A stretch of DNA of 64,000 nt from Salinarimonadaceae bacterium (GTDB taxonomy: Bacteria > Pseudomonadota > Alphaproteobacteria > Rhizobiales > Beijerinckiaceae). The DNA is taken from NCBI GenBank assembly GCA_007693435.1, contig REDO01000131.1, positions 1 through 64,000 of the forward strand, in the 5' to 3' direction. The notes under the pieces were generated by a model. The model had not been told where the DNA came from. It searched no databases and saw nothing but the letters and a program-made list of their open reading frames with translations. A program made the position numbers and the translations under genes. This document shows, piece after piece, positions 8,894-17,824 of the stretch; within the stretch, counting starts at the first letter, position 1, and every line of letters begins with the position of its first letter.

Positions 8894-10003
8894 TCAGGAG
8901 CGGCCTCGGGTGCGTGCCATGAAGTTGTCGAAGGCCAGTTCATTGACGGGCCACCAGAGCAGCGCGTCGTTGCGGTAGTCCTTCATCGACTCGTAGGCGC
9001 GTTTGAAGGTCGCGTTTTCGGCCGACATTTCATCGTAGAGTTCGTTGGCCGCCTTCAGCGACGCCTCCATGACCGTTTGCGGGAAATAACGCAGCTCCGC
9101 CCCCCCGGCGACGAGACGGCGCAAAGCCGGGGCGTTCACCGCGTCGTATTTCGCCAGCATCCAGTTATTGGCCGCTTCCGCCGCATGGAACAGGATGCTC
9201 CGGTAATGCGCGGGCAATTCGTTCCATTTCTCCTCGTTGATGATGGCGTGCAGCATCGCCCCGCCTTCCCAGAAACCGGGCGCGTAGTAGTACCTCGCGA
9301 CCCGGTGGAGGCCGAGCTTCTCGTCGTCGTAGGGGCCGACGAACTCCACCGCGTCGATCGTTCCGCGCTCCAGCGCCGGGTAGATGTCGGCCGGGGCGAT
9401 CTGCTGTGGGATGACGCCGAGTTTCTCGAGGACTTGCCCGCCGATCCCGCCGATGCGGAATTTCAGGCCCTGGAGGTCTTCGACGCCCGTAATTTCCCTG
9501 CGGAAGAAGCCGCCCATCTGCGCGCCGGAATTGCCGCAGGCCAGCGAGGTGCAGCCCATCCTGCCCAGCACCTCGTTGATGATTTCCTTGCCTCCGGCGA
9601 AATGCCACCAGGAATGTTGCTGACGGGCGTTGAGCCCGAAAGGCACGCCGGTTCCGAAGGCCAGCGCCGGCTCGCGGCCATAGTAGAAATATGTCGGCGT
9701 ATGGCCCGCCTCGATCGTGCCGTTGGACACGGCTTCGAGCACCTGAAGGCCGCCCACGATCTCGCCGGGCCCGAAGACCTGGATCTGGAAGCGGTTGTCG
9801 GTCGCGTCGGCGACGTATTTCGCGAAGGTCTCCAACGTGCCGAAAATTGTGTCGAGCGTTTTGGGGAAGCTCGATACCATGCGCCAAGCGACGTCCGGCG
9901 CGGATTGCGCGATAGCGGGCGCGGCGAGCGTCGCGCCCGCGGTCGTGCCGGCCGCAGCGAGGCCCGCCGCTTTCAGGAAGTTTCTTCTCTTCAGATTAGT
10001 CAT
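8894..10003 (-). CDS. TRAP-type solute-binding protein (TakP/DctP-like), Tat signal
   Basis: MTNLKRRNFLKAAGLAAAGTTAGATLAAPAIAQ signal; [36 protein letters not shown] motif. Confidence 0.9.
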   Translation of the reverse strand: MTNLKRRNFLKAAGLAAAGTTAGATLAAPAIAQSAPDVAWRMVSSFPKTLDTIFGTLETFAKYVADATDNRFQIQVFGPGEIVGGLQVLEAVSNGTIEAGHTPTYFYYGREPALAFGTGVPFGLNARQQHSWWHFAGGKEIINEVLGRMGCTSLACGNSGAQMGGFFRREITGVEDLQGLKFRIGGIGGQVLEKLGVIPQQIAPADIYPALERGTIDAVEFVGPYDDEKLGLHRVARYYYAPGFWEGGAMLHAIINEEKWNELPAHYRSILFHAAEAANNWMLAKYDAVNAPALRRLVAGGAELRYFPQTVMEASLKAANELYDEMSAENATFKRAYESMKDYRNDALLWWPVNELAFDNFMARTRGRS

Positions 10004-10071
10004 TGAACCCACCTCCCCGATACAGGCCGTCGATCGCCTCGTCCCAACGCCGCGAAAGGTAATCCAGCACC

Positions 10072-11085
10072 ATGAAGATTGCATCCCTGAAACACGGCCG
10101 CGACGGCAGGCTGGTGGTCGTCTCCAAGGACCTCACTCGTGCGACCGACGCATTCTTCATCGTACCGACGCTGCAGGCCGCGCTCGACGATTGGGACCGC
10201 GTCGCGCCGCGCCTCGAGGATCTCGCGGCGCAGTTGGAGACCGGCTCCGTGCCGAGCTTCCGCTTCCATGAACACGATTGCGCCTCGCCATTGCCGCGCG
10301 CGTATCAGTGGGCCGACGGTTCGGCCTACGTGAACCACGTCGCCCTCGTGCGGCAGGCGCGCGGGGCCGAAATGCCCGAGAGCTTCTGGACCGAACCGCT
10401 GATCTACCAAGGGGGCTCCGACGCCTTCCTCGGGCCGCGCGATCCGGTCCTCATGGCGGATGAGGAATGGGGGATCGATTTCGAGGGGGAGATCGCCGTA
10501 ATCGTCGACGACGTGCCGATGGGCGCCGATCGCGAGGAAGCGGCGGCCGCGATCCGGCTCGTGATGCTCGTCGACGACGTGTCCCTGCGCGGGCTGATCC
10601 CCGGGGAACTCGCCAAGGGGTTCGGGTTCTTCCAGTCGAAGCCCTCCTCGGCCTTCTCGCCGGTCGCCGTGACGCCGGACGAACTCGGCGACGCCTGGGA
10701 CGGCGGACGGCTCCATCTGCCGCTGCTGTCCAGCGTCAACGGCAAGCTCTTCGGTCATCCGAACGCGGGCGTCGACATGACCTTCGACTTCCCCGAGCTG
10801 ATCGTCCACGCCGCGAAGACGCGCCCGCTTTCATCCGGCGCGATCATCGGTTCGGGCACGGTCTCGAACCGCGATCCGGACGGCGGCCCCGGCCGGTCGG
10901 TCGCCGACGGGGGGCTCGGCTATTCGTGCATCGCCGAGCAGCGCACCGTCGAGACGATCAGGGAGGGAGCGCCGAAAACGCCCTTCCTGCGCTTCGGCGA
11001 CGTGGTGCGCATCGAGATGAAGGACGCGCGCGGGCGTTCGATTTTCGGGGCGATCGAGCAGGAGGTTCAGCGTTACACGCGTTGA
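10072..11085 (+). CDS. Fumarylacetoacetate hydrolase family protein (fumarylacetoacetase-like)
   Basis: 337 aa; VNHVALVRQARGAEMPESFWTEPLIYQGGSDAFLGP and IDFEGEIAVIVDDVP; sits in the tyrosine catabolic cluster. Confidence 0.9.
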   Translation: MKIASLKHGRDGRLVVVSKDLTRATDAFFIVPTLQAALDDWDRVAPRLEDLAAQLETGSVPSFRFHEHDCASPLPRAYQWADGSAYVNHVALVRQARGAEMPESFWTEPLIYQGGSDAFLGPRDPVLMADEEWGIDFEGEIAVIVDDVPMGADREEAAAAIRLVMLVDDVSLRGLIPGELAKGFGFFQSKPSSAFSPVAVTPDELGDAWDGGRLHLPLLSSVNGKLFGHPNAGVDMTFDFPELIVHAAKTRPLSSGAIIGSGTVSNRDPDGGPGRSVADGGLGYSCIAEQRTVETIREGAPKTPFLRFGDVVRIEMKDARGRSIFGAIEQEVQRYTR

Positions 11086-11170
11086 TGGGACAGCAGGGCG
11101 CCTGAAACACGGCAGGAGAACTCTCCCCGGCGGGAGGGAGTCAAGTTGGCGCTTCCCGATACTCTCCCGG

Positions 11171-11572
11171 CTACTCGCTCGACAGCCCGAACCGATCCAC
11201 GACTTCGGGCTGGACGACCTTCGCGTGCAGCGTCAGCAGGATGAGTTGGGCGTCGAGCCCCTCGCCGGCGCCGAGCGCCCGTTCGATCCGGGCCTCGACC
11301 CGCTGGATGAGATCGGGCGGGCTCGTGGCCGAGAGCATCGTGGGGCCGAGCATGCAATAGGCCAGCATTTCGGCCGCCGCCGCATAGGCCTGCGGGGCTG
11401 GCTCGGCGCCCACCGCGTGGTCCTTGAGCAGGTTGACGACAGTGAGTTTCACGGCTTCGGACACGAGCTTCGGATGCAGGTCCGCGGCCCGCAGGGCCGC
11501 GTCGAGCTGCTTGAGGTCGTGCGAGCGTCCGAAGACGCCCATGAAGCCGAACGAGGAGGGTGAACGCGCCAT
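11171..11572 (-). CDS. Conserved hypothetical protein, 133 aa
   Basis: ORF with good codon bias, 10 bp downstream of the TRAP binding-protein gene on the same strand. Confidence 0.7.
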   Translation of the reverse strand: MARSPSSFGFMGVFGRSHDLKQLDAALRAADLHPKLVSEAVKLTVVNLLKDHAVGAEPAPQAYAAAAEMLAYCMLGPTMLSATSPPDLIQRVEARIERALGAGEGLDAQLILLTLHAKVVQPEVVDRFGLSSE

Positions 11573-11582
11573 ACGCCCGATC

Positions 11583-12665
11583 TTAAGTCCTCAGGAGCGA
11601 ACGCGCCATATCCGAGGACAGGGCGGACCAGTGCCGGAAGGCCGCAGTCGCCTCGCGATAGGAGGCGACGATGCGCCCGGCGAGCTCGGAGCTGGCCGCG
11701 ATCTCGTCCATCAGCGCGTTCGAGGCCTCCTGCGCGGCGCGCATGACGTCGGCGGGGAAGGCCTCCAGCGACACGTTCCCGGTGCGCATGATGGCGTCGA
11801 GCGCCGTCGCGTTTTGCGCGTGCGCGTCTGCGAGGCCCATCGTGTGCTCGGCGCGCGCCGATTCGCGCACGATGGTCTTCAGATCGTCCGAGAGGCGCGA
11901 CCAGGCGCTTTCCGAGATCAGCAGTTCGCTCGCCCCGTTCGGCTTGTTGAAGCCCGGCGCGTAGTAATGCGCCGCGTGCTGGTGCAAGCCGGTTTCGTAG
12001 TCGGTTGAGGGCGCGAGGAACTCCACCGCGTCGATCGTGCCGCGATCGAGCGAGGTCACGAGATCGCCTGCCGCGATGCTCATCGGCGTCGCGCCGAGCC
12101 GCTCGAACACCTGCGCGCCGATGCCTTGCACCCGGATGCGCAGGCCGCGCAGATCCTCGACGCTTGTGATCCGGCGGCGGAACCAGCCGCCCATGGACGG
12201 GCCGGTGTTGCCCGCCATGAAGGCCCGCACGCCATAGGGCGCGTAAAGCTCGTCCCAGAGCGCCTGCCCGTCGCGCAGCTCGATCCAGGCCTGATGCTCG
12301 ATCGGGCCAAGGCCGAAGGGGACGGTGGTGAAGAAACCGGCGGCCGGATTCTTGCCCTGCCAGTAGAGCGCGGCCGTGTGGCCCATCTCGACGGTTTCGT
12401 TCGACACCGCGTCGAGGATGCCGAGCGGCGCCACGATCTCGTTGGCGGCGAACAAATCGACGCGCATCCGTCCGTCGGCCATCGCGTTGATGCGGTCGAC
12501 GATGCGCTGGGCCGAGACGCCCGGCCCCGCGCGTCCGCGCGGCCAGGACGTCACGAGGCGGAACCAAAGGGGCTCGCCGGTCTGCGCGATCGCGGGAGCG
12601 GTGAGGCCGGAGGCGGCTGCGCCGGAGGCTGCCGCGCCACTCAGAAGAAGACGACGTGAAATCAT
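11583..12665 (-). CDS. TRAP-type solute-binding protein (TakP/DctP-like), Tat-like signal; orphan
   Basis: [66 protein letters not shown] overlaps the distal thiD stop (ATGA). Confidence 0.9.
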   Translation of the reverse strand: MISRRLLLSGAAASGAAASGLTAPAIAQTGEPLWFRLVTSWPRGRAGPGVSAQRIVDRINAMADGRMRVDLFAANEIVAPLGILDAVSNETVEMGHTAALYWQGKNPAAGFFTTVPFGLGPIEHQAWIELRDGQALWDELYAPYGVRAFMAGNTGPSMGGWFRRRITSVEDLRGLRIRVQGIGAQVFERLGATPMSIAAGDLVTSLDRGTIDAVEFLAPSTDYETGLHQHAAHYYAPGFNKPNGASELLISESAWSRLSDDLKTIVRESARAEHTMGLADAHAQNATALDAIMRTGNVSLEAFPADVMRAAQEASNALMDEIAASSELAGRIVASYREATAAFRHWSALSSDMARSLLRT

Positions 12666-13465
12666 TTTGACCACCATGCGTGAAAGTGATGAACGGGACC
12701 GGCGCCATGGCCGATCCGCAACTCGTTGGAAGCTGCGATCGCGGCGCTGACATAGGCTTTTGCAGCCTCGACCGCTTCGCGCAGTCCGAGACCCCGGGCG
12801 AGCCCCGCCGCAATCGCCGAGGAGAGCGTGCAGCCGGTGCCGTGGGTGTTCTTCGTGGCGATGCGTGGGCTCGCGAGGCGTTGGACGCCGTCGGCGTCGA
12901 TCAGGAGATAGACGCTCTCTTAGCCCTCGCCATGGCCGCCTTTTATGAGCACCGCGCGCGGCCCAGTTTCGAGGATGCGCAGACCCTGCGCCAACATCGC
13001 CTCCTCGTCGCGCGCCAATGGCTCGTCGAGGATAGCGGCGGCCTCGGGCAGGTTCGGCGTGACGACGAGCGCGCGCGGGATCAGGAGTTCGCGCAACGCC
13101 TCCACGGCGTCGCCTGCGAGGAGCCGGTCGCCGGAGGCCGCGACCATCACCGGATCGAGGACGATTTTCGCGACGCCGTGGCGGGCGAGCCCGGCGGTGA
13201 CGGCCTCGATCATGGGAACCTGCGAGAGCATGCCGATCTTCACCACGTCCACTGCGAGATCGGAGAACACGCTGTCGATCTGTTGCGCGACGAATTCCGG
13301 CGGCGCGTCGTGGATCGCCTGCACGCCCCGCGTATTCTGCGCGGTGAGCGCCGTGACGACGCTGGCGCCGTAGACGCCGAGCGCCGAGAACGTCTTGAGA
13401 TCGGCCTGAATGCCGGCGCCCCCGCCGGAATCCGAACCTGCGATCGTGACTGCGATGGCCGTCAT
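12662..13465 (-). pseudogene. thiD: thiD (HMP/HMP-P kinase) with a single in-frame TAA at 12920-12922; remaining reading frame intact
   Basis: MTAIAVTIAGSDSGGGAGIQADLKTFSALG...[49 protein letters not shown]...[16 protein letters not shown]; 268 codons including both stops. Confidence 0.92.
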
Positions 13466-13480
13466 TTCATCCCGTCTCCG

Positions 13481-14143
13481 TCAGGCGCCGCGCGCGGCGA
13501 GCGCGCGGTCGATGGCGTCGCGCAAAATGCGCGCGGCTTTTTCGATGTCGTCATGGCCGAAGATCGCGGAGATGACCGCGACGCCGTCGGCGCCCGCGCC
13601 GATGACGGCGGGTATCTCGCGCAAACCGATGCCGGCGATGGCGCCGACGGGCGCGCCCGGCAGCGCCGTTCTGGCGATCGCCTCAATACGCGCCAGCCCG
13701 TCGAGGCCGACCGGCGGATCGGGGTTGTCCTTGCTCGTCGTCGCAAAGACGCCGCCGATGCAGCTGTAGTCGATCGGTTGTCCCTCCAGCGCCCGCGCAT
13801 GGTCCGTCATCTTGAGCGTGAGGCCGATGATGGCGTCGGGGCCGAGCAGGCGGCGCGCGTCCTCGGGCGCGATGTCGTTCTGGCCGAGATGCACGCCGTC
13901 CGCCTCCGCGGCGAGCGCCACGTCGATCCGGTCGTTGATCAGGAGCGACGCGCCCGATCCGGCGATGGCGCGCTTGATGGCGCGCGCGTTGGCGACCAGG
14001 TCGCGCCCCTCCGATTGCTTGTCGCGATACTGGATCACGGTCGCCCCGCCCGCGACGGCGGCTGCGGCGCATTGCGCGAGATCGCGGCCTCGCGTGTCGC
14101 CGGGACCGAGGATGGCGTAGAGGCGGATGTCGACTTGGTTCAT
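13481..14143 (-). CDS. thiE: Thiamine-phosphate synthase
   Basis: YAILGPGDTRGRDLAQCAAAAVAGGATVIQYRDK, VHLGQNDIAPEDARRLLGPDAIIGLT; 4-bp overlap with thiM. Confidence 0.95.
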   Translation of the reverse strand: MNQVDIRLYAILGPGDTRGRDLAQCAAAAVAGGATVIQYRDKQSEGRDLVANARAIKRAIAGSGASLLINDRIDVALAAEADGVHLGQNDIAPEDARRLLGPDAIIGLTLKMTDHARALEGQPIDYSCIGGVFATTSKDNPDPPVGLDGLARIEAIARTALPGAPVGAIAGIGLREIPAVIGAGADGVAVISAIFGHDDIEKAARILRDAIDRALAARGA

Positions 14144-14925
14144 GAAATCCTCGCAAGCGAGCGAATGGCGGTCTCGTCGGCGGCGTGGATCGCGTCGAGA
14201 AACGCCGGCTGGAAGGTTCCCGGACCCTGCGCTGCGCCCCCGGCGATCTCGCCCGCAATCCCGAGCCGAAGCAGGGCGGCCGTCGCGGCCTCGAAGGGAT
14301 CGTCCGTCAGCGCGGCGCCGGCGGCGATCAGCGCGGTGCCGGCGCAGCCCATCGCCGTGACCCGGGCCATGAGCGGATGGCCGTTCTCGATGCGAGCGAC
14401 GCGGGCGCCGTCAGTGATGAAATCGACGGGGCCTGTGAGAGCGACGACGCAGCCCCAGGCGCGGGAGCGGGCCATGACTGTCTCCTCGTCGGCTGGAGCG
14501 TCGGCGAGCGCGACGAATTCGGCGGCGTTGCAGCGCAGGATCGCCGGCCCGTCGGCGAGACGCGCGCGCGCCGCGGCGAGGCGGGGAGGGGAGCGGTCCA
14601 CGAAAACGGGATCGAGCACGAAGGGCCGCCCCGCCGCTTTCGCCGCAGGGATGGCGCGCGCGATGCCTGCGCGCCGCTCGCGGTCGAGCGTGCCGAGATT
14701 GACGAGCAGCGCGTCGGCCCGCGTCGTGAAGGCCTCGACCTCCTCCTCGGCGTAGGAGAGAGAAGGCGTTGCGCCCGCCGCGAGCAGAAGATTGGCCGTA
14801 AAGACCTGCGCCGCGAAATTCGTGATGGCGTGGACGCGCGGCGCGCGCTCCGCCACGCGCCGCATCAGGTCGATGCAGGCGTCGACTTGCGGATTCGCGA
14901 AGATCTGGCCTTGGCGGTGATTCAT
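14140..14925 (-). CDS. thiM: Hydroxyethylthiazole kinase
   Basis: RAPRVHAITNFAAQVFTANLLLAAGATPSLSYAEEEVEAF; VTAMGCAGTALIAAGAAL. Confidence 0.95.
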   Translation of the reverse strand: MNHRQGQIFANPQVDACIDLMRRVAERAPRVHAITNFAAQVFTANLLLAAGATPSLSYAEEEVEAFTTRADALLVNLGTLDRERRAGIARAIPAAKAAGRPFVLDPVFVDRSPPRLAAARARLADGPAILRCNAAEFVALADAPADEETVMARSRAWGCVVALTGPVDFITDGARVARIENGHPLMARVTAMGCAGTALIAAGAALTDDPFEAATAALLRLGIAGEIAGGAAQGPGTFQPAFLDAIHAADETAIRSLARIS

Positions 14926-14929
14926 CTCT

Positions 14930-15008
14930 CATCCCTCCGCCGGCATGACCCGGATCAGGTTCGATGGGTTGACGCCAAGCGCCTCTCAGCCCGAACGGGC
15001 ACCCCAAG
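14930..15008 (-). ncRNA. TPP riboswitch (THI element)
   Basis: Reverse complement reads TTGGGGTGCCCGTTCGGGCTGAGAGGCGCTTGGCGTCAACCCATCGAACCTGATCCGGGTCATGCCGGCGGAGGGA, the conserved GGCTGAGA and GAACCTGATCCGG...CGGAGGGA elements, directly upstream of thiM. Confidence 0.96.
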
Positions 15009-15140
15009 GAGATTGATTACATGACGGATAATTAGGCGCCGGCGCGGCCGGACGCAAGGGTGATCGGGGGGCGATTATGTCCGGATCGCTTGCGCAGAGC
15101 TGCGTGAGACCGACCATGATCGTCGAAAAAATATTTACAA

Positions 15141-15156
15141 AACTAGAAATGTAGTT
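15141..15156. promoter_or_regulatory. Candidate ArsR operator upstream of arsR
   Basis: AACTA-GAAATG-TAGTT perfect inverted repeat; shares AACTAGAAAT...TAGTTATGT with a second site at 15510. Confidence 0.65.
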
Positions 15157-15167
15157 ATGTTGTCCCC

Positions 15168-15488
15168 ATGAGCACGACGAGCCCGAACGCCCGCGCCCTG
15201 GCCGCGCTCGGCCATGACGCCCGCCTGTCGATCTTCCGCCTGTTGGTCCGGGCGGGGGACGAGGGGCTTCGGGTCGGCGATATCGGCGAGCATCTGGCCC
15301 TCGCGCCCTCGACGCTCGCCCATCATCTGTCCGCGCTCGTCGATGCGGGACTGGTGGTGCAGGAGAAGCGGGGGCGTGAGGTCTTCAATCGCGTGGATTA
15401 TCCGCAAATGCGCCGTGTCCTGAACTTTCTGACCTCGGAATGCTGCGCCGGAGTGGGGTTGCAGACATCGGACGCGGCGGCGAACTGA
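15168..15488 (+). CDS. arsR: ArsR family metalloregulator
   Basis: ALAALGHDARLSIFRLLVRAG, LALAPSTLAHHLSALVDAGLV; C-terminal ECC. Confidence 0.92.
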   Translation: MSTTSPNARALAALGHDARLSIFRLLVRAGDEGLRVGDIGEHLALAPSTLAHHLSALVDAGLVVQEKRGREVFNRVDYPQMRRVLNFLTSECCAGVGLQTSDAAAN

Positions 15489-15509
15489 GCCCGCTTTTTT
15501 CGGCCCAAA

Positions 15510-15537
15510 ATAACTAGAAATCTGGAGATTTAGTTAT
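15510..15537. promoter_or_regulatory. Candidate ArsR operator overlapping SD and start codon of the permease
   Basis: ATAACTAGAAATCTGGAGATTTAGTTAT; inverted repeat with GGAG in the centre; ATG at 15536. Confidence 0.6.
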
Positions 15538-16585
15538 GTCGGAAATAGCCCTCTCACGGCCCGGATTGCTGACCTCGCTCAGACATCTGTGGCGCGACCA
15601 GCGCGTCTGGCTCGCGTCGGCGCTGCTGCTCGGCGTCCTCGCGCTGTTCGATCCCGCGCAGGCGATCGAAAGCGCCGGCTTCGCCGGAGGCGCGCTCCTG
15701 AGGACGGCGCCGTTCCTGATCCTGTCGATCGCCGTCGCCGCTTGGGCCGGGGCGACGGGCGCGGACAACCTGATCGCCCGGGCCTTCACCGGCGCCCCTC
15801 TGCTGATGATCGGACTGGCCGCTCTGGCGGGCGGTCTTTCACCCTTCTGCTCATGCGGGGTGATCCCTTTGATCGCGGCCCTGCTCGCGATGGGCATCCC
15901 GTTATCCGCCGTCATGGCCTTCTGGTTGGCCTCGCCGCTCATGGACCCGTCGATGTTCGTGCTCACGACCGGCGTTCTGGGGCTCGAATTCGCGGTGGCC
16001 AAGACGCTCGCGGCTGTGGGAATAGGCGTGTTCGGCGGCAGCGTGGTCCACCTTCTCGCGCGAGGCGGCGCGCTCTCCGATCCGCTGCGCGAGGGGATCG
16101 GAAACGGCGGGTGCGGCGGCGCGAAGGTGCGAGCGCCGAAGCCGGTCGTCTGGTCCTTTTGGCGCGACGCCGAGCGCCGGGGGAAATTCGCGGGCGCGGC
16201 CTGGAACACAACATTGTTCCTCGCCAAATGGCTGACCCTCGCCTTCCTGCTCGAAAGCCTCATGCTCGCATGGATTCCCGCCGAGGCCGTCACTGCGACC
16301 TTGGGTGGGGCGGGGCTGGCGCCGATCCTGACCGCGACGCTCGTGGGCGTTCCGGCATATCTGAACGGTTACGCCGCCCTGCCTCTGGTCGGCGGGCTGA
16401 TCGGGCAAGGCATGGCGCCGGGGGCGGGCATGGCGTTCCTGATCGCAGGCGGCGTCACGTCGATCCCGGCTGCGATGGCGGTCTGGGCTCTGGCGCGACC
16501 GACGGTCTTCGCGCTCTATGTCGGGCTGTCCCTGTCGGGCGCCTTCACGTCGGGTCTGCTGTTCCAGCTCTGGCAGATATCGTGA
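15536..16585 (+). CDS. Permease, ArsP/DUF318 family (organoarsenical/metal efflux)
   Basis: LSPFCSCGVIPLIAALLAMGIPLSAVMAFWLASPLMDPSMF motif; adjacent to arsR. Confidence 0.85.
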   Translation: MSEIALSRPGLLTSLRHLWRDQRVWLASALLLGVLALFDPAQAIESAGFAGGALLRTAPFLILSIAVAAWAGATGADNLIARAFTGAPLLMIGLAALAGGLSPFCSCGVIPLIAALLAMGIPLSAVMAFWLASPLMDPSMFVLTTGVLGLEFAVAKTLAAVGIGVFGGSVVHLLARGGALSDPLREGIGNGGCGGAKVRAPKPVVWSFWRDAERRGKFAGAAWNTTLFLAKWLTLAFLLESLMLAWIPAEAVTATLGGAGLAPILTATLVGVPAYLNGYAALPLVGGLIGQGMAPGAGMAFLIAGGVTSIPAAMAVWALARPTVFALYVGLSLSGAFTSGLLFQLWQIS

Positions 16586-16650
16586 ACGCCCGGTCGCCGG
16601 AAACGGGCGCGGCGACGAGGCGTCGCAGGCGCCCGAGCGGCGGTTCCTGC

Positions 16651-17817
16651 TCAGGGCGCGAAATAGCGCTCCAGAACGCCCCTGTAGATCGCCGTCAGGC
16701 GCTCGAGATCGGCGAGCGGGACGCGCTCGTCGATCTTGTGCATCGTCTGGCCGACGAGGCCGAATTCGACCACGGGGCAGGCGCTCTTGATGAAGCGGGC
16801 GTCCGACGTCCCGCCCGTCGTCGATAGCGCCGGGCGAAGACCCGTCTCGGCCTCGACGGCGTCGCGAACGAGCTCCACGAAATCGTCCGGCTGCGTCAGA
16901 AAGGCGGGGGAGTTCGTCGGATCGAAGGCGAGTTCGAACTCGACCTCCTCGCCAGCGGCGGCGGCGAGCCGCCTTCGGATCTCGTCACCGAGCGTCTGAG
17001 GCGTCCAGATGTCGTTGAAGCGGATGTTGAAGACCGCCCGGGCCCTGCCCGGAACGACGTTCGTCGCCGTGTTGCCGACGTCGACGCCGGTGATTTCGAG
17101 GTTCGAGGGGTCGAAATGCTCCGTGCCCCCGTCGAGCGGTTCGGCCTTGAGCGCGGTGAGGAGGCGCAGCATCCCGTCGATCGGATTGCGGGCGAGGTGG
17201 GGATAGCCCACATGCCCCTGAACGCCCTCGACGGTCAGTCGGCCCGTCAACGAGCCGCGACGGCCGATCTTGATCATCTCGCCGAGGCGCTCGGGATTGG
17301 TCGGCTCGCCGAGGAGGCAATGGTCGAAGGTTTCACCCCGCGCCTGCGCCCATTCGAGCAGCTTCACCGTGCCGTTGATCGCCGGGCCTTCCTCGTCGCC
17401 GGTGATGAGAAAGCCGATGGAGCCTTTGAAGTCCGGGCGCTCGCGGATGAAGGCGAGGACCGCAGCGATCTTGGCCGCGATCGCGCCCTTCATGTCGACG
17501 GCGCCGCGCCCGTAGAGTTCGTCGCCGACGATCTCCGCCGCGAAGGGCGGACGCCGCCACGAAGCCTCGTCGCCCGGCGGCGTCACGTCCGTATGGCCGG
17601 CGAAGAGCAGGAGGGGGCTCTTCGTGCCGTAGCGCGCGTAGAGATTGGCGACGTCGGGCGTGCCTTCCTCCGAGAAAACCCGCCGGCTGACGGCGAAGCC
17701 CGCCGCCTTGAGAGCGTCGGCGACGACGTCCAGCGCGCCGTTGTCCTCGGGCGTGACGGAGGGGGCGCGGATGAGCGCCTGCGCAAGCTCGAGGGCGGAG
17801 GGCTGGGACATCGTCAT
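16651..17817 (-). CDS. dapE: Succinyl-diaminopimelate desuccinylase
   Basis: [72 protein letters not shown]. Confidence 0.96.
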   Translation of the reverse strand: MTMSQPSALELAQALIRAPSVTPEDNGALDVVADALKAAGFAVSRRVFSEEGTPDVANLYARYGTKSPLLLFAGHTDVTPPGDEASWRRPPFAAEIVGDELYGRGAVDMKGAIAAKIAAVLAFIRERPDFKGSIGFLITGDEEGPAINGTVKLLEWAQARGETFDHCLLGEPTNPERLGEMIKIGRRGSLTGRLTVEGVQGHVGYPHLARNPIDGMLRLLTALKAEPLDGGTEHFDPSNLEITGVDVGNTATNVVPGRARAVFNIRFNDIWTPQTLGDEIRRRLAAAAGEEVEFELAFDPTNSPAFLTQPDDFVELVRDAVEAETGLRPALSTTGGTSDARFIKSACPVVEFGLVGQTMHKIDERVPLADLERLTAIYRGVLERYFAP

Positions 17818-17824
17818 GCTCCGC

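Noticed and set aside
12920-12922. Selenocysteine or pyrrolysine recoding of the thiD stop
   Set aside because: The codon is TAA, which neither system uses, and no downstream insertion element was seen; mutation, error or ordinary readthrough is more likely.
12680-14755. 691-aa plus-strand ORF across the thi genes
   Set aside because: Antisense to thiD/thiE/thiM; composition reflects GC-rich codon bias on the opposite strand, and the minus-strand genes are clearly recognisable.
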